Notes under the pieces: model-generated
Databases searched by the model: none
Seen by the model: the letters and a program-made list of their open reading frames with translations, nothing else
What the model was told of the DNA's origin: nothing
DNA from: Caminibacter mediatlanticus TB-2
GTDB taxonomy: Bacteria > Campylobacterota > Campylobacteria > Campylobacterales > Nautiliaceae
Assembly: GCF_005843985.1 (NCBI RefSeq)
Contig: NZ_CP040463.1
Location: forward strand, 1,574,878 to 1,638,877
Length of the DNA stretch: 64,000 nt
Reading direction: 5' to 3'
Translations under genes and position numbers: made by a program
Shown here: in pieces, positions 24,464 to 32,932 of the stretch
How the letters are laid out: every line of letters starts with the position of its first letter
Numbering within the stretch: position 1 is the first letter of the stretch

Positions 24464-25832
24464 CTTCTATCCTAACAATATCATCTTCTTCTAAATATTC
24501 TCCAACTTGAACTTCTACAATTTTTAAAGGAATTTTTCCTGGATTTTCAAGTCTATGTATTTCCCCCATTGGAATATAAGTTGATTCATTAGGTCTTAAT
24601 ATAAATTCTTTATCTCCATTAATAACTTTTGCTGTACCACTAACTACTACCCAATGCTCACTTCTATGGAAATGTTTTTGTAGAGAGAGTCTTTTGCCAG
24701 GATTAACAACAATTAGTTTAACTTTATATCCATCACCTTCTTCAATATTAGTATATTTACCCCAAGGCCTATATACCGTCCTTCCAAACTTAACAACATC
24801 AGGATTTTTTTCTTTTAAAATTTTTACAATCTCTTTAACTTTTTGAGCATCTCCTCTTTTTGTAACTAAAAGAGCTGTTGGAGTGTCTACAATAATTAAA
24901 TCATTAATATCATTGATTACAATTTGTTTTTTATATCTTCCAAAAACTAAATTATTTTTTGAATTTAAAGCTAATAATTTATCATTTTTCGTATTACCAT
25001 TTTCATCTTTTGGCAATACTTCATATAATGCATCAAAATCTCCAACATCTTGCCATTTAATATTACTTTTTATCATTTTTATTATTTTACTATGCTCCAT
25101 TACAGCATAATCTATACTCTCATCCCTGATTTCAAGCATATCATCTTTTTTTATTCTTACAAACTCACCTTTTTTAGCATTCTCATAAGCTTTTTTACTT
25201 GCCTCATATATATCTGGTGCGTATTTTTTAAGTTCATTTAAATATACCTCTGCTTTAAACATAAACATACCACTATTCCAATAATAATTACCATCTTCAA
25301 TATATTTTTTTGCTGTTTTAATATCAGGTTTTTCTTTAAAACTCTCAACATCACATATTAAATCTTTGCAAGAAATAGCTTTTATATAACCATATCCTGT
25401 TTTTGGAGAATTAGGCACTACTCCAAAAGTTACAATATATCCATCTTTTGCACACTTTTTTGCATTTTCAATAGCTTTTTTATAATTTTCATCATTTTCA
25501 ATTAAATGGTCGCTTGGTGTTATAAATAAAATCTCATCTTTATCAACACTAAAAGCAGCAAAAGCAATTGAAGCTGCTGTATTTCTACCAACAGGTTCAA
25601 TTATAAATTTAGAATCACTAAATCCCATCTCTTCTAATTGGTCAAGGGCAATAAAATATTGATTTTCATTAGATACGATCAAAAAGTCTTTACTATATTC
25701 TGAATTTCTTTTTAAAGTTAATTGAAAAAGTGATTTGTTATCTATAAATTTTAAAAATTGCTTTGGTAAATTTTCTCTACTAATTGGCCAAAGTCTCGTT
25801 CCACTTCCTCCACATAAAATTACATTTGTCAT
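24444..25832 (-). CDS. algA: Mannose-1-phosphate guanylyltransferase / mannose-6-phosphate isomerase
   Basis: Bifunctional type II PMI/GMP enzyme (AlgA/ManC) that makes mannose-6-phosphate and later GDP-mannose, the precursor for AlgD. The N-terminal nucleotidyltransferase begins CGGSGTRLWPISRENLPKQF (residues 7-26). The C-terminal cupin isomerase (about 350-462) has RPWGKY and LQKHFHRSEHW with the metal-binding His residues. The length of 462 is usual. It is the first gene of the operon, with AAGGGG before the ATG and a -10 box 29 bases upstream. The phosphomannomutase (AlgC) step between its two activities is not in this window. Confidence 0.94.
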   Translation of the reverse strand: MTNVILCGGSGTRLWPISRENLPKQFLKFIDNKSLFQLTLKRNSEYSKDFLIVSNENQYFIALDQLEEMGFSDSKFIIEPVGRNTAASIAFAAFSVDKDEILFITPSDHLIENDENYKKAIENAKKCAKDGYIVTFGVVPNSPKTGYGYIKAISCKDLICDVESFKEKPDIKTAKKYIEDGNYYWNSGMFMFKAEVYLNELKKYAPDIYEASKKAYENAKKGEFVRIKKDDMLEIRDESIDYAVMEHSKIIKMIKSNIKWQDVGDFDALYEVLPKDENGNTKNDKLLALNSKNNLVFGRYKKQIVINDINDLIIVDTPTALLVTKRGDAQKVKEIVKILKEKNPDVVKFGRTVYRPWGKYTNIEEGDGYKVKLIVVNPGKRLSLQKHFHRSEHWVVVSGTAKVINGDKEFILRPNESTYIPMGEIHRLENPGKIPLKIVEVQVGEYLEEDDIVRIEDDFERD

Positions 25833-25860
25833 TTGAACCCCTTTTTAATATTATTATAAA

Positions 25861-25866
25861 ATTATA
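25861..25866 (-). promoter_or_regulatory. Putative -10 box of the alginate operon
   Basis: TATAAT on the minus strand, 29 bases before the algA start, in the 72-base divergent gap shared with a methyltransferase gene. The surrounding bases are almost all A/T. I see no inverted repeat long enough to name as an operator. All eight genes downstream touch or overlap, so this is the only obvious promoter. Confidence 0.45.
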
Positions 25867-25904
25867 CATAAAAAAATTTTTTAATAAATGACAAAAGGTA
25901 ATAT

Positions 25905-26471
25905 ATGAATATATTTGATAGTAAAGCACTTACTTGGGATGATTTGCCAAGACGAGTAGAACTTGCTAAAAGTGTAGTAAAAAATATCATTCCACATTTA
26001 AATGGAAATGAAAAAATCCTTGATTTTGGATGTGGAACTGGACTTGTTGGTCTAAATTTAGCTCCTTTTGTAAAAGAAGTAATTGGTATTGACACTTCAA
26101 AAGAGATGGTTAAAAAATTTAATGAAAAATCTAAAAAGTTAAACTTAAACGCAAAAGCTTTTTGCAAAGATATTTTTGAAGTTGATGAAAAATTTGATAT
26201 TGTAGTCTCTTCAATGACACTTCATCATATAAAAGACATAGAAAAACTTTCAAAAAAATTATTAAATTTAACTCATAAAGTTTTTTTAGCCGATTTAGTA
26301 AAAGAAGATGGCACATTTCATACCAAAGGAAATGAAGGAGTTTTTCATTTTGGATTTGACAAAAAAGAATTAAACCATTATTTTAAGGATTGGAAACAAG
26401 AATATAAAATAATCCATACAATAAAAAAAAATAAAAAATTTCCAATTTTTTTATTAATGCTTTATAAATAA
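25905..26471 (+). CDS. Class I SAM-dependent methyltransferase
   Basis: Small methyltransferase (188 residues) with motif I ILDFGCGTGLVGLNL at about residues 38-52, the acidic loop IGIDTSKEM, and motif IV IVVSSMTLHHI. The substrate is not predictable. It is transcribed away from the alginate operon and overlaps the end of the MBL hydrolase gene tail-to-tail by 10 bases. Nothing ties it to alginate beyond the shared upstream gap. Confidence 0.8.
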   Translation: MNIFDSKALTWDDLPRRVELAKSVVKNIIPHLNGNEKILDFGCGTGLVGLNLAPFVKEVIGIDTSKEMVKKFNEKSKKLNLNAKAFCKDIFEVDEKFDIVVSSMTLHHIKDIEKLSKKLLNLTHKVFLADLVKEDGTFHTKGNEGVFHFGFDKKELNHYFKDWKQEYKIIHTIKKNKKFPIFLLMLYK

Positions 26472-27043
26472 TCAAGCCACATTGGCAAAAACTTTTGAGC
26501 TTTTTTTATAGTAGTTGTAGGCCCATGGCCTGGCAAGATTCTTTTATCATAAGGAATTTCTAAAAATTTTTTTATTGATTTTTTCATTTTTTCTGGATTT
26601 GAATATGGAAAATCAACTCTTCCAATACTACCATCAAAAATAAAATCACCACTAAACATATCATTTTCAAATTCAATTGTAATACTTCCAGGAGTATGTC
26701 CTGGAAAATGTCTTATTAAAAATTTTTTTCCAGTTATTTCAATCTCTCCCTCATCAAGTAAAAAATCAGGCTTTACTTTTGGAGGATTAAATCCAAAAGG
26801 GTCATTTTCAAGAAAAAATGCATCATTTTTATGAATATAAATTGGTGCATTAAAATACTCTTTTACTTTTTTATTATCCCAAATATGGTCAAAATGCCCA
26901 TGAGTATTAATTATTGCTTTTACCTCATCACAATGCTCTTTAACAAATTCAAAAGCACCAACTCCTGGGTCAATAACAATACTTCTATCTACAATATAAC
27001 AATTTGTATAAAATTCCCCACAAGGCTTAACTAATATTTCCAT
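26462..27043 (-). CDS. MBL-fold hydrolase, glyoxalase II-like
   Basis: Metallo-beta-lactamase fold protein (193 residues) with the zinc motif NTHGHFDHIWD (His, His, Asp, His) near residues 46-56, the second-site His in FPGHTPG, Asp in FSGDFIFDG, and PGHGP near the end. It resembles the small YcbL/glyoxalase II-like enzymes widespread in bacteria. The substrate is unknown: a thioester or S-lactoylglutathione-type compound is possible. It lies 8 bases after rny and may be co-transcribed with it. Confidence 0.82.
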   Translation of the reverse strand: MEILVKPCGEFYTNCYIVDRSIVIDPGVGAFEFVKEHCDEVKAIINTHGHFDHIWDNKKVKEYFNAPIYIHKNDAFFLENDPFGFNPPKVKPDFLLDEGEIEITGKKFLIRHFPGHTPGSITIEFENDMFSGDFIFDGSIGRVDFPYSNPEKMKKSIKKFLEIPYDKRILPGHGPTTTIKKAQKFLPMWLDYL

Positions 27044-27051
27044 TTTTTCTC

Positions 27052-28611
27052 CTAACTTGCAGATGCAAAAGTAATTGCTCTTTTTTCTCTTATTACATTT
27101 ACTTTAATCTCTCCTGGAAAAGTAACCTCTTCACTAATTCTTTTAGCTATTTCTCTACTTAACAAAACTGCTTCATCATCTGATATTAAATCAGCTTCAA
27201 CAATTACTCTTATTTCTCTTCCTGCATTCATTGCATATGCTTTTATAACCCCATCAAAACTTTTTGCAATCTCTTCAATTTGAGTAACTCTTTTTAAAAA
27301 TGCCTCTAACACTTCTCTTCTTGCTCCAGGCCTTGCAGCAGAGAGAGCATCAGCTGTGCATACTGCTGCTGCTTCAATGCTTTTAATCTCTTCATATTCA
27401 TGATGAGCTTTTATTGCATTTAATACTTCTTCTGGTTCGTTATATCTTTTACATAAATCATATCCAATACTTACATGGTCTCCACCAATTTCGTGAGTTA
27501 AAGCTTTTCCTATATCGTGTAAAATTCCTGCTCTTTTTGCAAGTAGCTCATCTCCTCCCATCTCAGCTGCCATAATCCCTGCAAGATGTGCAACCTCTAA
27601 ACTATGTCCTAATGCATTTTGTCCGTAACTTGCTCTATACTTTAATCTTCCAATAAGTTTTATAATTTCTGGATGTATTCCAGCACCTGAGAGGCCTAAA
27701 TCAAGTAAAATCTCTTCCCCTTCTGTTTTAGTTTTTTCTTCAAACTCTTCATAAACTTTATTATACACTTCCTCAATTCTTGCTGGATGAATTCTCCCAT
27801 CTTCAATTAATCTTTTAATAGTCTCAACTGCTATTTGTCTTCTATAAATATTAAAACTACTAACGGTAATAATTCCAGGCGTTTCATCAATTATAATATC
27901 ACATCCTGTAACCATTTCAAGAGTTTTTATATTTTTACCTTCTTTTCCAATAATTCTTCCTTTCATCTCATCATCGCCAATAGCAACTACATTTATTAAT
28001 CTCTCTCCTGCAAATTCACCAGCATATCTTGTAGTGGCTTGGGCAATTACAAAATTTGCTTTTTTCTTTGCATTTTCTTCTGCTTCTTTTAAAATTTTTC
28101 TTGTTAAATGAGCAACCTCTTCTCTTAAACTTTCTTCTGTTTTTTTAAGAATAACCTCTTTTGCTTCATCTTTTGTAAGTCCAGCTGCATTTGATAATAC
28201 TTTTTCAATTTCTTGAAGTTTTTCTTTATATTTTTCTTTTTGTTTTTGAATATACTCTTTTTCTTTTTCTATCTCTTTTATAACTTTTTTTAACTCTTCA
28301 TCTCTTTTATAATGCTCTTTTAAGATATTTTCTATCTCTTCTTCTTTTTTTAAAATCTCAGCAAGTTTATTTTCATACTCTTGTTTTAATTCAAGTTTTT
28401 GCATTTCATAAGAATTTTTTGCTTCAAGTTCGAGTTCCTTTGCTTTTGATTTTGCATTTTCAAGTTTCATTTCAGCTTCGTGTTCAATTGCTTTTGCTTT
28501 TGCTTTTGCCTCAGATACATAAATTTCATATTTAGCTTTATCCATCTTTTTTGCCAAAAAAAACGCCAAAAGAGCGGATAAAGAAGAAATTACTATAACC
28601 TCTATTATCAT
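27052..28611 (-). CDS. rny: Ribonuclease Y
   Basis: Membrane-anchored endoribonuclease that starts mRNA decay. N-terminal helix (2-18), a long Lys/Glu coiled coil (about 20-150), a KH domain with IIGKEGKNI (near 225), and an HD domain with LHDIGKAL near 370. The length of 519 is typical. The ATG at 28611 has a strong GGAG at 28617-28620, which fixes the start inside the previous gene: it overlaps the 5-FCL gene by 74 bases. Confidence 0.95.
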   Translation of the reverse strand: MIIEVIVISSLSALLAFFLAKKMDKAKYEIYVSEAKAKAKAIEHEAEMKLENAKSKAKELELEAKNSYEMQKLELKQEYENKLAEILKKEEEIENILKEHYKRDEELKKVIKEIEKEKEYIQKQKEKYKEKLQEIEKVLSNAAGLTKDEAKEVILKKTEESLREEVAHLTRKILKEAEENAKKKANFVIAQATTRYAGEFAGERLINVVAIGDDEMKGRIIGKEGKNIKTLEMVTGCDIIIDETPGIITVSSFNIYRRQIAVETIKRLIEDGRIHPARIEEVYNKVYEEFEEKTKTEGEEILLDLGLSGAGIHPEIIKLIGRLKYRASYGQNALGHSLEVAHLAGIMAAEMGGDELLAKRAGILHDIGKALTHEIGGDHVSIGYDLCKRYNEPEEVLNAIKAHHEYEEIKSIEAAAVCTADALSAARPGARREVLEAFLKRVTQIEEIAKSFDGVIKAYAMNAGREIRVIVEADLISDDEAVLLSREIAKRISEEVTFPGEIKVNVIREKRAITFASAS

Positions 28612-29149
28612 TTTTTCTCCTTACTTTGTAACTAATATACTCATCTGCTTTTATATCATATTCATCACTTACTTTTATTTTAGAAAAACATGGACGAATT
28701 TGAACAAAAACAATTTTAGGTTTGTAACCTAAACTTTCAAAAAACCTATCATACATACCTTTACCAAAACCTATTCTTCTAAAATCACTATCAACCCCTA
28801 AAACAGGAACAATAGCTAAATCAATCTTTTCTAATGTTTTGTTTTTATTGTGAGGTTCTATAATTGAGAATTTCTTTTTTTTTAAAGGTAAAGAGTATTT
28901 TACCATTTTAAAGCTTAAACCTTCCATAAAAGGGACAAAAATATTCTTTTTTTCTCTTCGTAGTTTTTTAATCAAAGGTTTAATATCAGCCTCATTTTCA
29001 AGAGGAATAAAAAGTAATATATTTTTATATTCTTTTGAAATATTATATAGTTCTTTTGAGATAATTTTTGAAAAAAGATATCTATTTATTTTTAAATTTT
29101 CTTTGCAAAAATTTCTAAACTTTTTTTTTAAGCTCTTTTTATTATTCAT
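28538..29149 (-). CDS. 5-formyltetrahydrofolate cyclo-ligase
   Basis: ATP-dependent enzyme that returns 5-formyl-THF to the folate pool. The 203-residue protein has the family block RIGFGKGMYDRFFE (about 127-140) and an early FIPLENEAD segment. The C-terminal 25 residues (from about RRKNDNRGYSNFFF) look unlike the family and are read from DNA that also encodes the RNase Y membrane anchor in another frame. A stop-codon loss or tolerated overprinting is likely. The first Met has poor upstream context, so the start is less certain. Confidence 0.85.
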   Translation of the reverse strand: MNNKKSLKKKFRNFCKENLKINRYLFSKIISKELYNISKEYKNILLFIPLENEADIKPLIKKLRREKKNIFVPFMEGLSFKMVKYSLPLKKKKFSIIEPHNKNKTLEKIDLAIVPVLGVDSDFRRIGFGKGMYDRFFESLGYKPKIVFVQIRPCFSKIKVSDEYDIKADEYISYKVRRKNDNRGYSNFFFIRSFGVFFGKKDG

Positions 29150-29165
29150 TTAATAAGCCTTTTGG

Positions 29166-29171
29166 TAAAAT
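29166..29171 (+). promoter_or_regulatory. Possible -10 box for the lipoprotein-ftsY-radA run
   Basis: TAAAAT 20 bases before the ATG at 29192, in a short divergent gap. AAAGGA at 29181-29186 is the ribosome-binding site. It is one mismatch from TATAAT. Confidence 0.3.
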
Positions 29172-29191
29172 TTCATTTACAAAGGATTGAA

Positions 29192-29611
29192 ATGAAGTAT
29201 ATTTTAACATTTATTCTAATATTTTTTTTAGGATGTTCAAAGAAAGAAAATAGTGAAGAAAAAAAACCAATAGAGACAAATACAACAAAGACCAAACAAA
29301 CTAAAAATAAAAAAACATATAGTAAAATTATTATAAAAATAAACGACTTTAACCTTACAATAAAAAATAAAAAACTTATTTACCCAAAGAAAAAAATTAT
29401 TTTCCTTTTTGAAAACAATTCAACTTATAGTAAAATGCAAGAAGAAGTTTTAAACCAAATGAAATTACAATATATAAAAACAGATAATGAGTTTTTAAAA
29501 AAGTTTTTTAATATAAAGACTTTCCCAACAATTGTCGTTTTAGATAAAAATAAAACAATAAAATATGAAAACTTTGTCCCATTAGAAATATTAAAAGCAG
29601 AAGGATTATAA
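29192..29611 (+). CDS. Lipoprotein with thioredoxin-like fold lacking CxxC
   Basis: I start it at 29192, where AAAGGA is well placed; an in-frame upstream start at 29162 lacks such a site. The signal ends in the lipobox FFLGC, then a Lys/Glu/Thr-rich linker. The rest (about 50-139) looks like a thioredoxin fold: KKIIFLFENNSTYSKM where an active-site CxxC would be, and FPTIVVLDKNK with the cis-proline. The active site has no cysteine, so disulfide exchange is not expected; a binding role is more likely. Its stop overlaps the ftsY ATG (TAATG). Confidence 0.65.
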   Translation: MKYILTFILIFFLGCSKKENSEEKKPIETNTTKTKQTKNKKTYSKIIIKINDFNLTIKNKKLIYPKKKIIFLFENNSTYSKMQEEVLNQMKLQYIKTDNEFLKKFFNIKTFPTIVVLDKNKTIKYENFVPLEILKAEGL

Positions 29612-30483
29612 TGTTTGGTCTATTTAAAAAAGCATTAAACAAAACAAAAGAAGCTTTACAAACAGTAGTTGGTACAGAAAAAAAAGAAAAATTATCAAAA
29701 GAAATAATAGAAGAAGCATTGCTTGAAGCAGATATGGATTATGACTTAGTTGAGAAAATAGTATCTAAACTCCCTGATGAAGTAAGTAAAGATAAACTAA
29801 GAAAAGAAATTTTATGGTATTTTGATACTCCAAATAACAAAATTGAAATTAATGACAAACCATACGTATTTTTAATAATTGGAGTTAATGGAGCAGGAAA
29901 AACCACAACAATTGCAAAACTTGCTCATAAATTTAAAAAAGAAGGAAAAAGTGTAATTTTAGGAGCTGCTGATACATTTAGAGCAGCAGCAATTGAACAA
30001 CTTAGCAAATGGGCTGAAATAGTAAATGTACCAATTATTAAAACAAAACACGGTCATGACCCAGCAGCTGTTACATATGACACAATTGCAAGCGCAAAAG
30101 CAAAAGGAATTGATATTGCATTAATTGATACTGCTGGAAGACTTCATAATAAAATTAATTTGCAAAATGAGCTTAAAAAAATAGTAAATGTTGCAAAAAA
30201 AGCTTATGAAAATGCTCCTCATAAAGTTATTTTAATAATTGATGGAACACAAGGAAGTAGCGCAATAAATCAAGCAAAAGTATTTAAAGAAATTATTGGA
30301 GCTGATGGAGTAATTATTACTAAACTTGATGGAACTGCAAAAGGTGGAAGTGTATTTACTATTGCAAATGAACTTAGACTTCCTATTTATTATATTGGAG
30401 TTGGTGAAAAATTAGATGATTTAGTTGAATTTAATAAAGAAGAGTTTGTAAATGATTTATTAGAAGGATTATACAACGGATAA
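29611..30483 (+). CDS. ftsY: Signal recognition particle receptor FtsY
   Basis: GTPase receptor that docks SRP-ribosome complexes at the membrane. The 290-residue protein is essentially the NG core: N domain (1-75), P-loop GVNGAGKTTT near residue 91, DTAGR near 172, and TKLDGTAKGG near 232. The long acidic A domain of Escherichia coli FtsY is absent, as is common in this phylum. It overlaps both neighbours by one base (TAATG), so translation is coupled. Confidence 0.95.
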   Translation: MFGLFKKALNKTKEALQTVVGTEKKEKLSKEIIEEALLEADMDYDLVEKIVSKLPDEVSKDKLRKEILWYFDTPNNKIEINDKPYVFLIIGVNGAGKTTTIAKLAHKFKKEGKSVILGAADTFRAAAIEQLSKWAEIVNVPIIKTKHGHDPAAVTYDTIASAKAKGIDIALIDTAGRLHNKINLQNELKKIVNVAKKAYENAPHKVILIIDGTQGSSAINQAKVFKEIIGADGVIITKLDGTAKGGSVFTIANELRLPIYYIGVGEKLDDLVEFNKEEFVNDLLEGLYNG

Positions 30484-31781
30484 TGGCAAAGAAAAAAACA
30501 GTATATGAATGTATTGAGTGTGGATATAAAAGTGCAAAATGGATGGGTAAATGCCCTGCGTGTGGATCGTGGGAGAGTTTTGTTGAAATAAGTGAAGAAA
30601 AAAATAAAGCTACTTCTAAACCTTCCAAAATTTTAAGATTTGATGAAATTGAAAAAGAAGAAATTGAAAGATTTAGCAGTGGAGATAATGAACTTGATTT
30701 AGTTTTAGGAGGAGGTATAGTCCCAGGAAGCCTTGTTTTAATTGGAGGAAGTCCAGGAGTTGGTAAATCAACTTTAATGCTAAAACTTGCTGGAAATTTA
30801 GATAAAAAAATTTTATATGTAGCAGGAGAAGAGTCACCTGGACAAATTAAAATAAGAGCAGAGAGACTTGGCATTAAAAATCAAAACCTCTACTTAATGC
30901 CAGAGATAGTAGTAGAAAATATTATAGAAGAGATTAAAAAAGGATATGAGTTAGTAATAATTGATTCCATTCAAACTATTTATTCTGAAAATCTACAATC
31001 AGCCCCAGGAAGTGTTAGTCAAGTTAGAGAAGCAACTTTTGAATTAATGAGAGTTGCAAAAGAAACAAAAACTCCTATTTTTATAATTGGTCATATAACA
31101 AAAGAAGGTTCAATTGCTGGACCAAGAGTACTTGAACATATGGTTGATACTGTTTTATATTTTGAAGGAGATGCCTCTCGTGAGCTAAGAATACTAAGAG
31201 CATTTAAAAATAGGTTTGGCTCAACAAGTGAAATTGGAATTTTCGAAATGACAAAAGAAGGACTTGTTAGTGCAAAAAATAAATCTTTTTTTAGCAAAAA
31301 AGCACTCCCTGGTAGTGCAATTACTGTAATATTAGAAGGGACTCGTCCAATAGTTTTAGAAGTCCAAGCATTAGTTAGCGAAAGTTACTCAATCCCAAAA
31401 AGAAGTGCAACGGGGTTTGATTTAGCAAGACTAAATATGATTTTAGCACTCTTAGAAAAAAAACTAAATCTTCCTTTTAATCAATATGATGTCTTTATAA
31501 ATGTCACAGGTGGAATTAAAATAACCGAACCAGCCGCAGATTTAGCAATTATTGCAGCAATTGTTAGTAGTTTTAGAAATAGACCAATAAGTAAAGAGAG
31601 TGTATTTATAGGGGAAGTTAGTTTAGTTGGAGATATTAGAGATGTCCCAGGACTTGATATAAGACTTAAAGAAGCTGCAAACTTAGGATTTAAAAAAGCA
31701 ATTACACCATCAAAACCTCTTGAAAACTATATAAAAACATATACTGTTAGTGAAGTAGAAAAAGTAATTGAATGGATGTAG
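30483..31781 (+). CDS. radA: DNA repair protein RadA
   Basis: RecA-family helicase for branch migration in recombination repair. Zinc finger CIECGY...CPAC (residues 10-30), Walker A GGSPGVGKST near 91, the RadA motif KNRFGS near 243, and a C-terminal Lon-protease-like domain (about 285-432). The length of 432 is close to usual. It is coupled to ftsY by a one-base overlap. Confidence 0.95.
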   Translation: MAKKKTVYECIECGYKSAKWMGKCPACGSWESFVEISEEKNKATSKPSKILRFDEIEKEEIERFSSGDNELDLVLGGGIVPGSLVLIGGSPGVGKSTLMLKLAGNLDKKILYVAGEESPGQIKIRAERLGIKNQNLYLMPEIVVENIIEEIKKGYELVIIDSIQTIYSENLQSAPGSVSQVREATFELMRVAKETKTPIFIIGHITKEGSIAGPRVLEHMVDTVLYFEGDASRELRILRAFKNRFGSTSEIGIFEMTKEGLVSAKNKSFFSKKALPGSAITVILEGTRPIVLEVQALVSESYSIPKRSATGFDLARLNMILALLEKKLNLPFNQYDVFINVTGGIKITEPAADLAIIAAIVSSFRNRPISKESVFIGEVSLVGDIRDVPGLDIRLKEAANLGFKKAITPSKPLENYIKTYTVSEVEKVIEWM

Positions 31782-31804
31782 TTATTTTGTTATTATAAAT
31801 TTAA

Positions 31805-31810
31805 TATAAT
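31805..31810 (+). promoter_or_regulatory. Putative -10 box before the 99-residue protein
   Basis: TATAAT 18 bases before the ATG at 31828, in the 46-base gap after radA. Confidence 0.35.
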
Positions 31811-31827
31811 TGTAAAAAAGGTTAGAA

Positions 31828-32127
31828 ATGGACAAAGAAAAATTTTTTAAAAAATTAGCTGAAAAATTAGAAATGGATGTTAATGAATTAAAAGAAATTT
31901 TTGAAAAACTTACAAAAAACTCAAAAGAAGCTATGCAAGAGTTAGAAGAAGCTATTAAAAATAATAACTTTGAAAAAATAGAAAGACTTACCAAATATAT
32001 AAAACAATATCTCTCAATATTAGAAGATTATTCAATTTTATTTACTGAATTTAAAAATGATGAAGATATAAAATCAGTAAAAGTGTGGGAGAGTTTAAAA
32101 GAAAAAATATTTGCACTAACTAATTAG
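31828..32127 (+). CDS. Small helical protein of unknown function
   Basis: The 99-residue charged protein (MDKEKFFKKLAEKLEMDVNE) is predicted to be nearly all helix, with heptad-like spacing from about 20 to 75. There is no Cys, no membrane segment and no motif I know. It has its own -10 box and an AAGG ribosome-binding site. It overlaps the convergent J-domain gene by 8 bases. Confidence 0.6.
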   Translation: MDKEKFFKKLAEKLEMDVNELKEIFEKLTKNSKEAMQELEEAIKNNNFEKIERLTKYIKQYLSILEDYSILFTEFKNDEDIKSVKVWESLKEKIFALTN

Positions 32128-32932
32128 TTTTGCTATTCCTATACTCTTCAAGTAGCTCAAAAGATTCTTTTACTCTTCTGAATTTTTTTTCATATATTTT
32201 TTGAATCAAGTCTGGTTTATTCCGATGTAAATCTGGATGATACTTTTTTGCAAGTTTTCTATACTCTTTTTTTATTTTATCCCACTCATAAATGGTAGAA
32301 GCATTAAATAAATTTAATGCATTTCGAACTTTATTTAAATATTCCTTTAAACTTCCTTCAACACTAAAGCTTCTTTTTTTAGTAAAAATTTCACTATCAT
32401 ATTTAAAAATAACTTTATACCCCATAATACTTTTTTTATTAAGTAAAGCATTCATTACATTTATACTCTCATCATTTAATGAGACAACTAATTTAAACTC
32501 ATCTAAATCTAACAAGTCAAATAAGAACAATCCCTTTATATAATCATAAACATTTTTTTTTGGATTTGCAAATCTAATTTCAAATTCTTTACTTGAAATT
32601 TTTATTACATCAATATATAATGCATTTTCATCAAAAACAACTTCATATTTTTTTATCTTTACTAATATATCTTTTTTGTAATTAAGAAGAATTTTTTTAT
32701 AAGTAGTTTCATCTTTGCTATTTTTTAAATAAAAATTTGCTAATGCATTTATTAAAATTTTATGATTTTTAATATTTTCTTTATCAAAATAAATTAAATA
32801 CTCATTATGTTTTATCTCTAAATTGTTAAATGAGAGTCTAATAAACTTTATTAATTTATCTATTTTATATCTTGAATCAATTATAAATTCTATTCTTTCA
32901 TTTACCTCAGCTTTTAATATTTTCTCTTTCAT
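32120..32932 (-). CDS. Protein with C-terminal J domain
   Basis: The last 65 or so residues form a J domain: WDKIKKEYRKLAKKYHPDLHRNKPD with the HPD motif that stimulates DnaK ATPase. The J domain at the C-terminus, and no Gly/Phe or zinc region, make this a type III J protein rather than DnaJ itself. The N-terminal 200 residues are of unknown fold. It overlaps the methyltransferase gene upstream by 26 bases, suggesting co-translation. A client-specific chaperone role is inference. Confidence 0.8.
   Translation of the reverse strand: MKEKILKAEVNERIEFIIDSRYKIDKLIKFIRLSFNNLEIKHNEYLIYFDKENIKNHKILINALANFYLKNSKDETTYKKILLNYKKDILVKIKKYEVVFDENALYIDVIKISSKEFEIRFANPKKNVYDYIKGLFLFDLLDLDEFKLVVSLNDESINVMNALLNKKSIMGYKVIFKYDSEIFTKKRSFSVEGSLKEYLNKVRNALNLFNASTIYEWDKIKKEYRKLAKKYHPDLHRNKPDLIQKIYEKKFRRVKESFELLEEYRNSKTN

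Noticed and set aside
12715-25832. Alginate operon as a recent horizontal transfer
   Set aside because: algK, algE and algG look even more AT-rich than the rest, but the sugar genes match the genome style and there are no mobile genes or tRNA at the borders. Composition alone is not enough.
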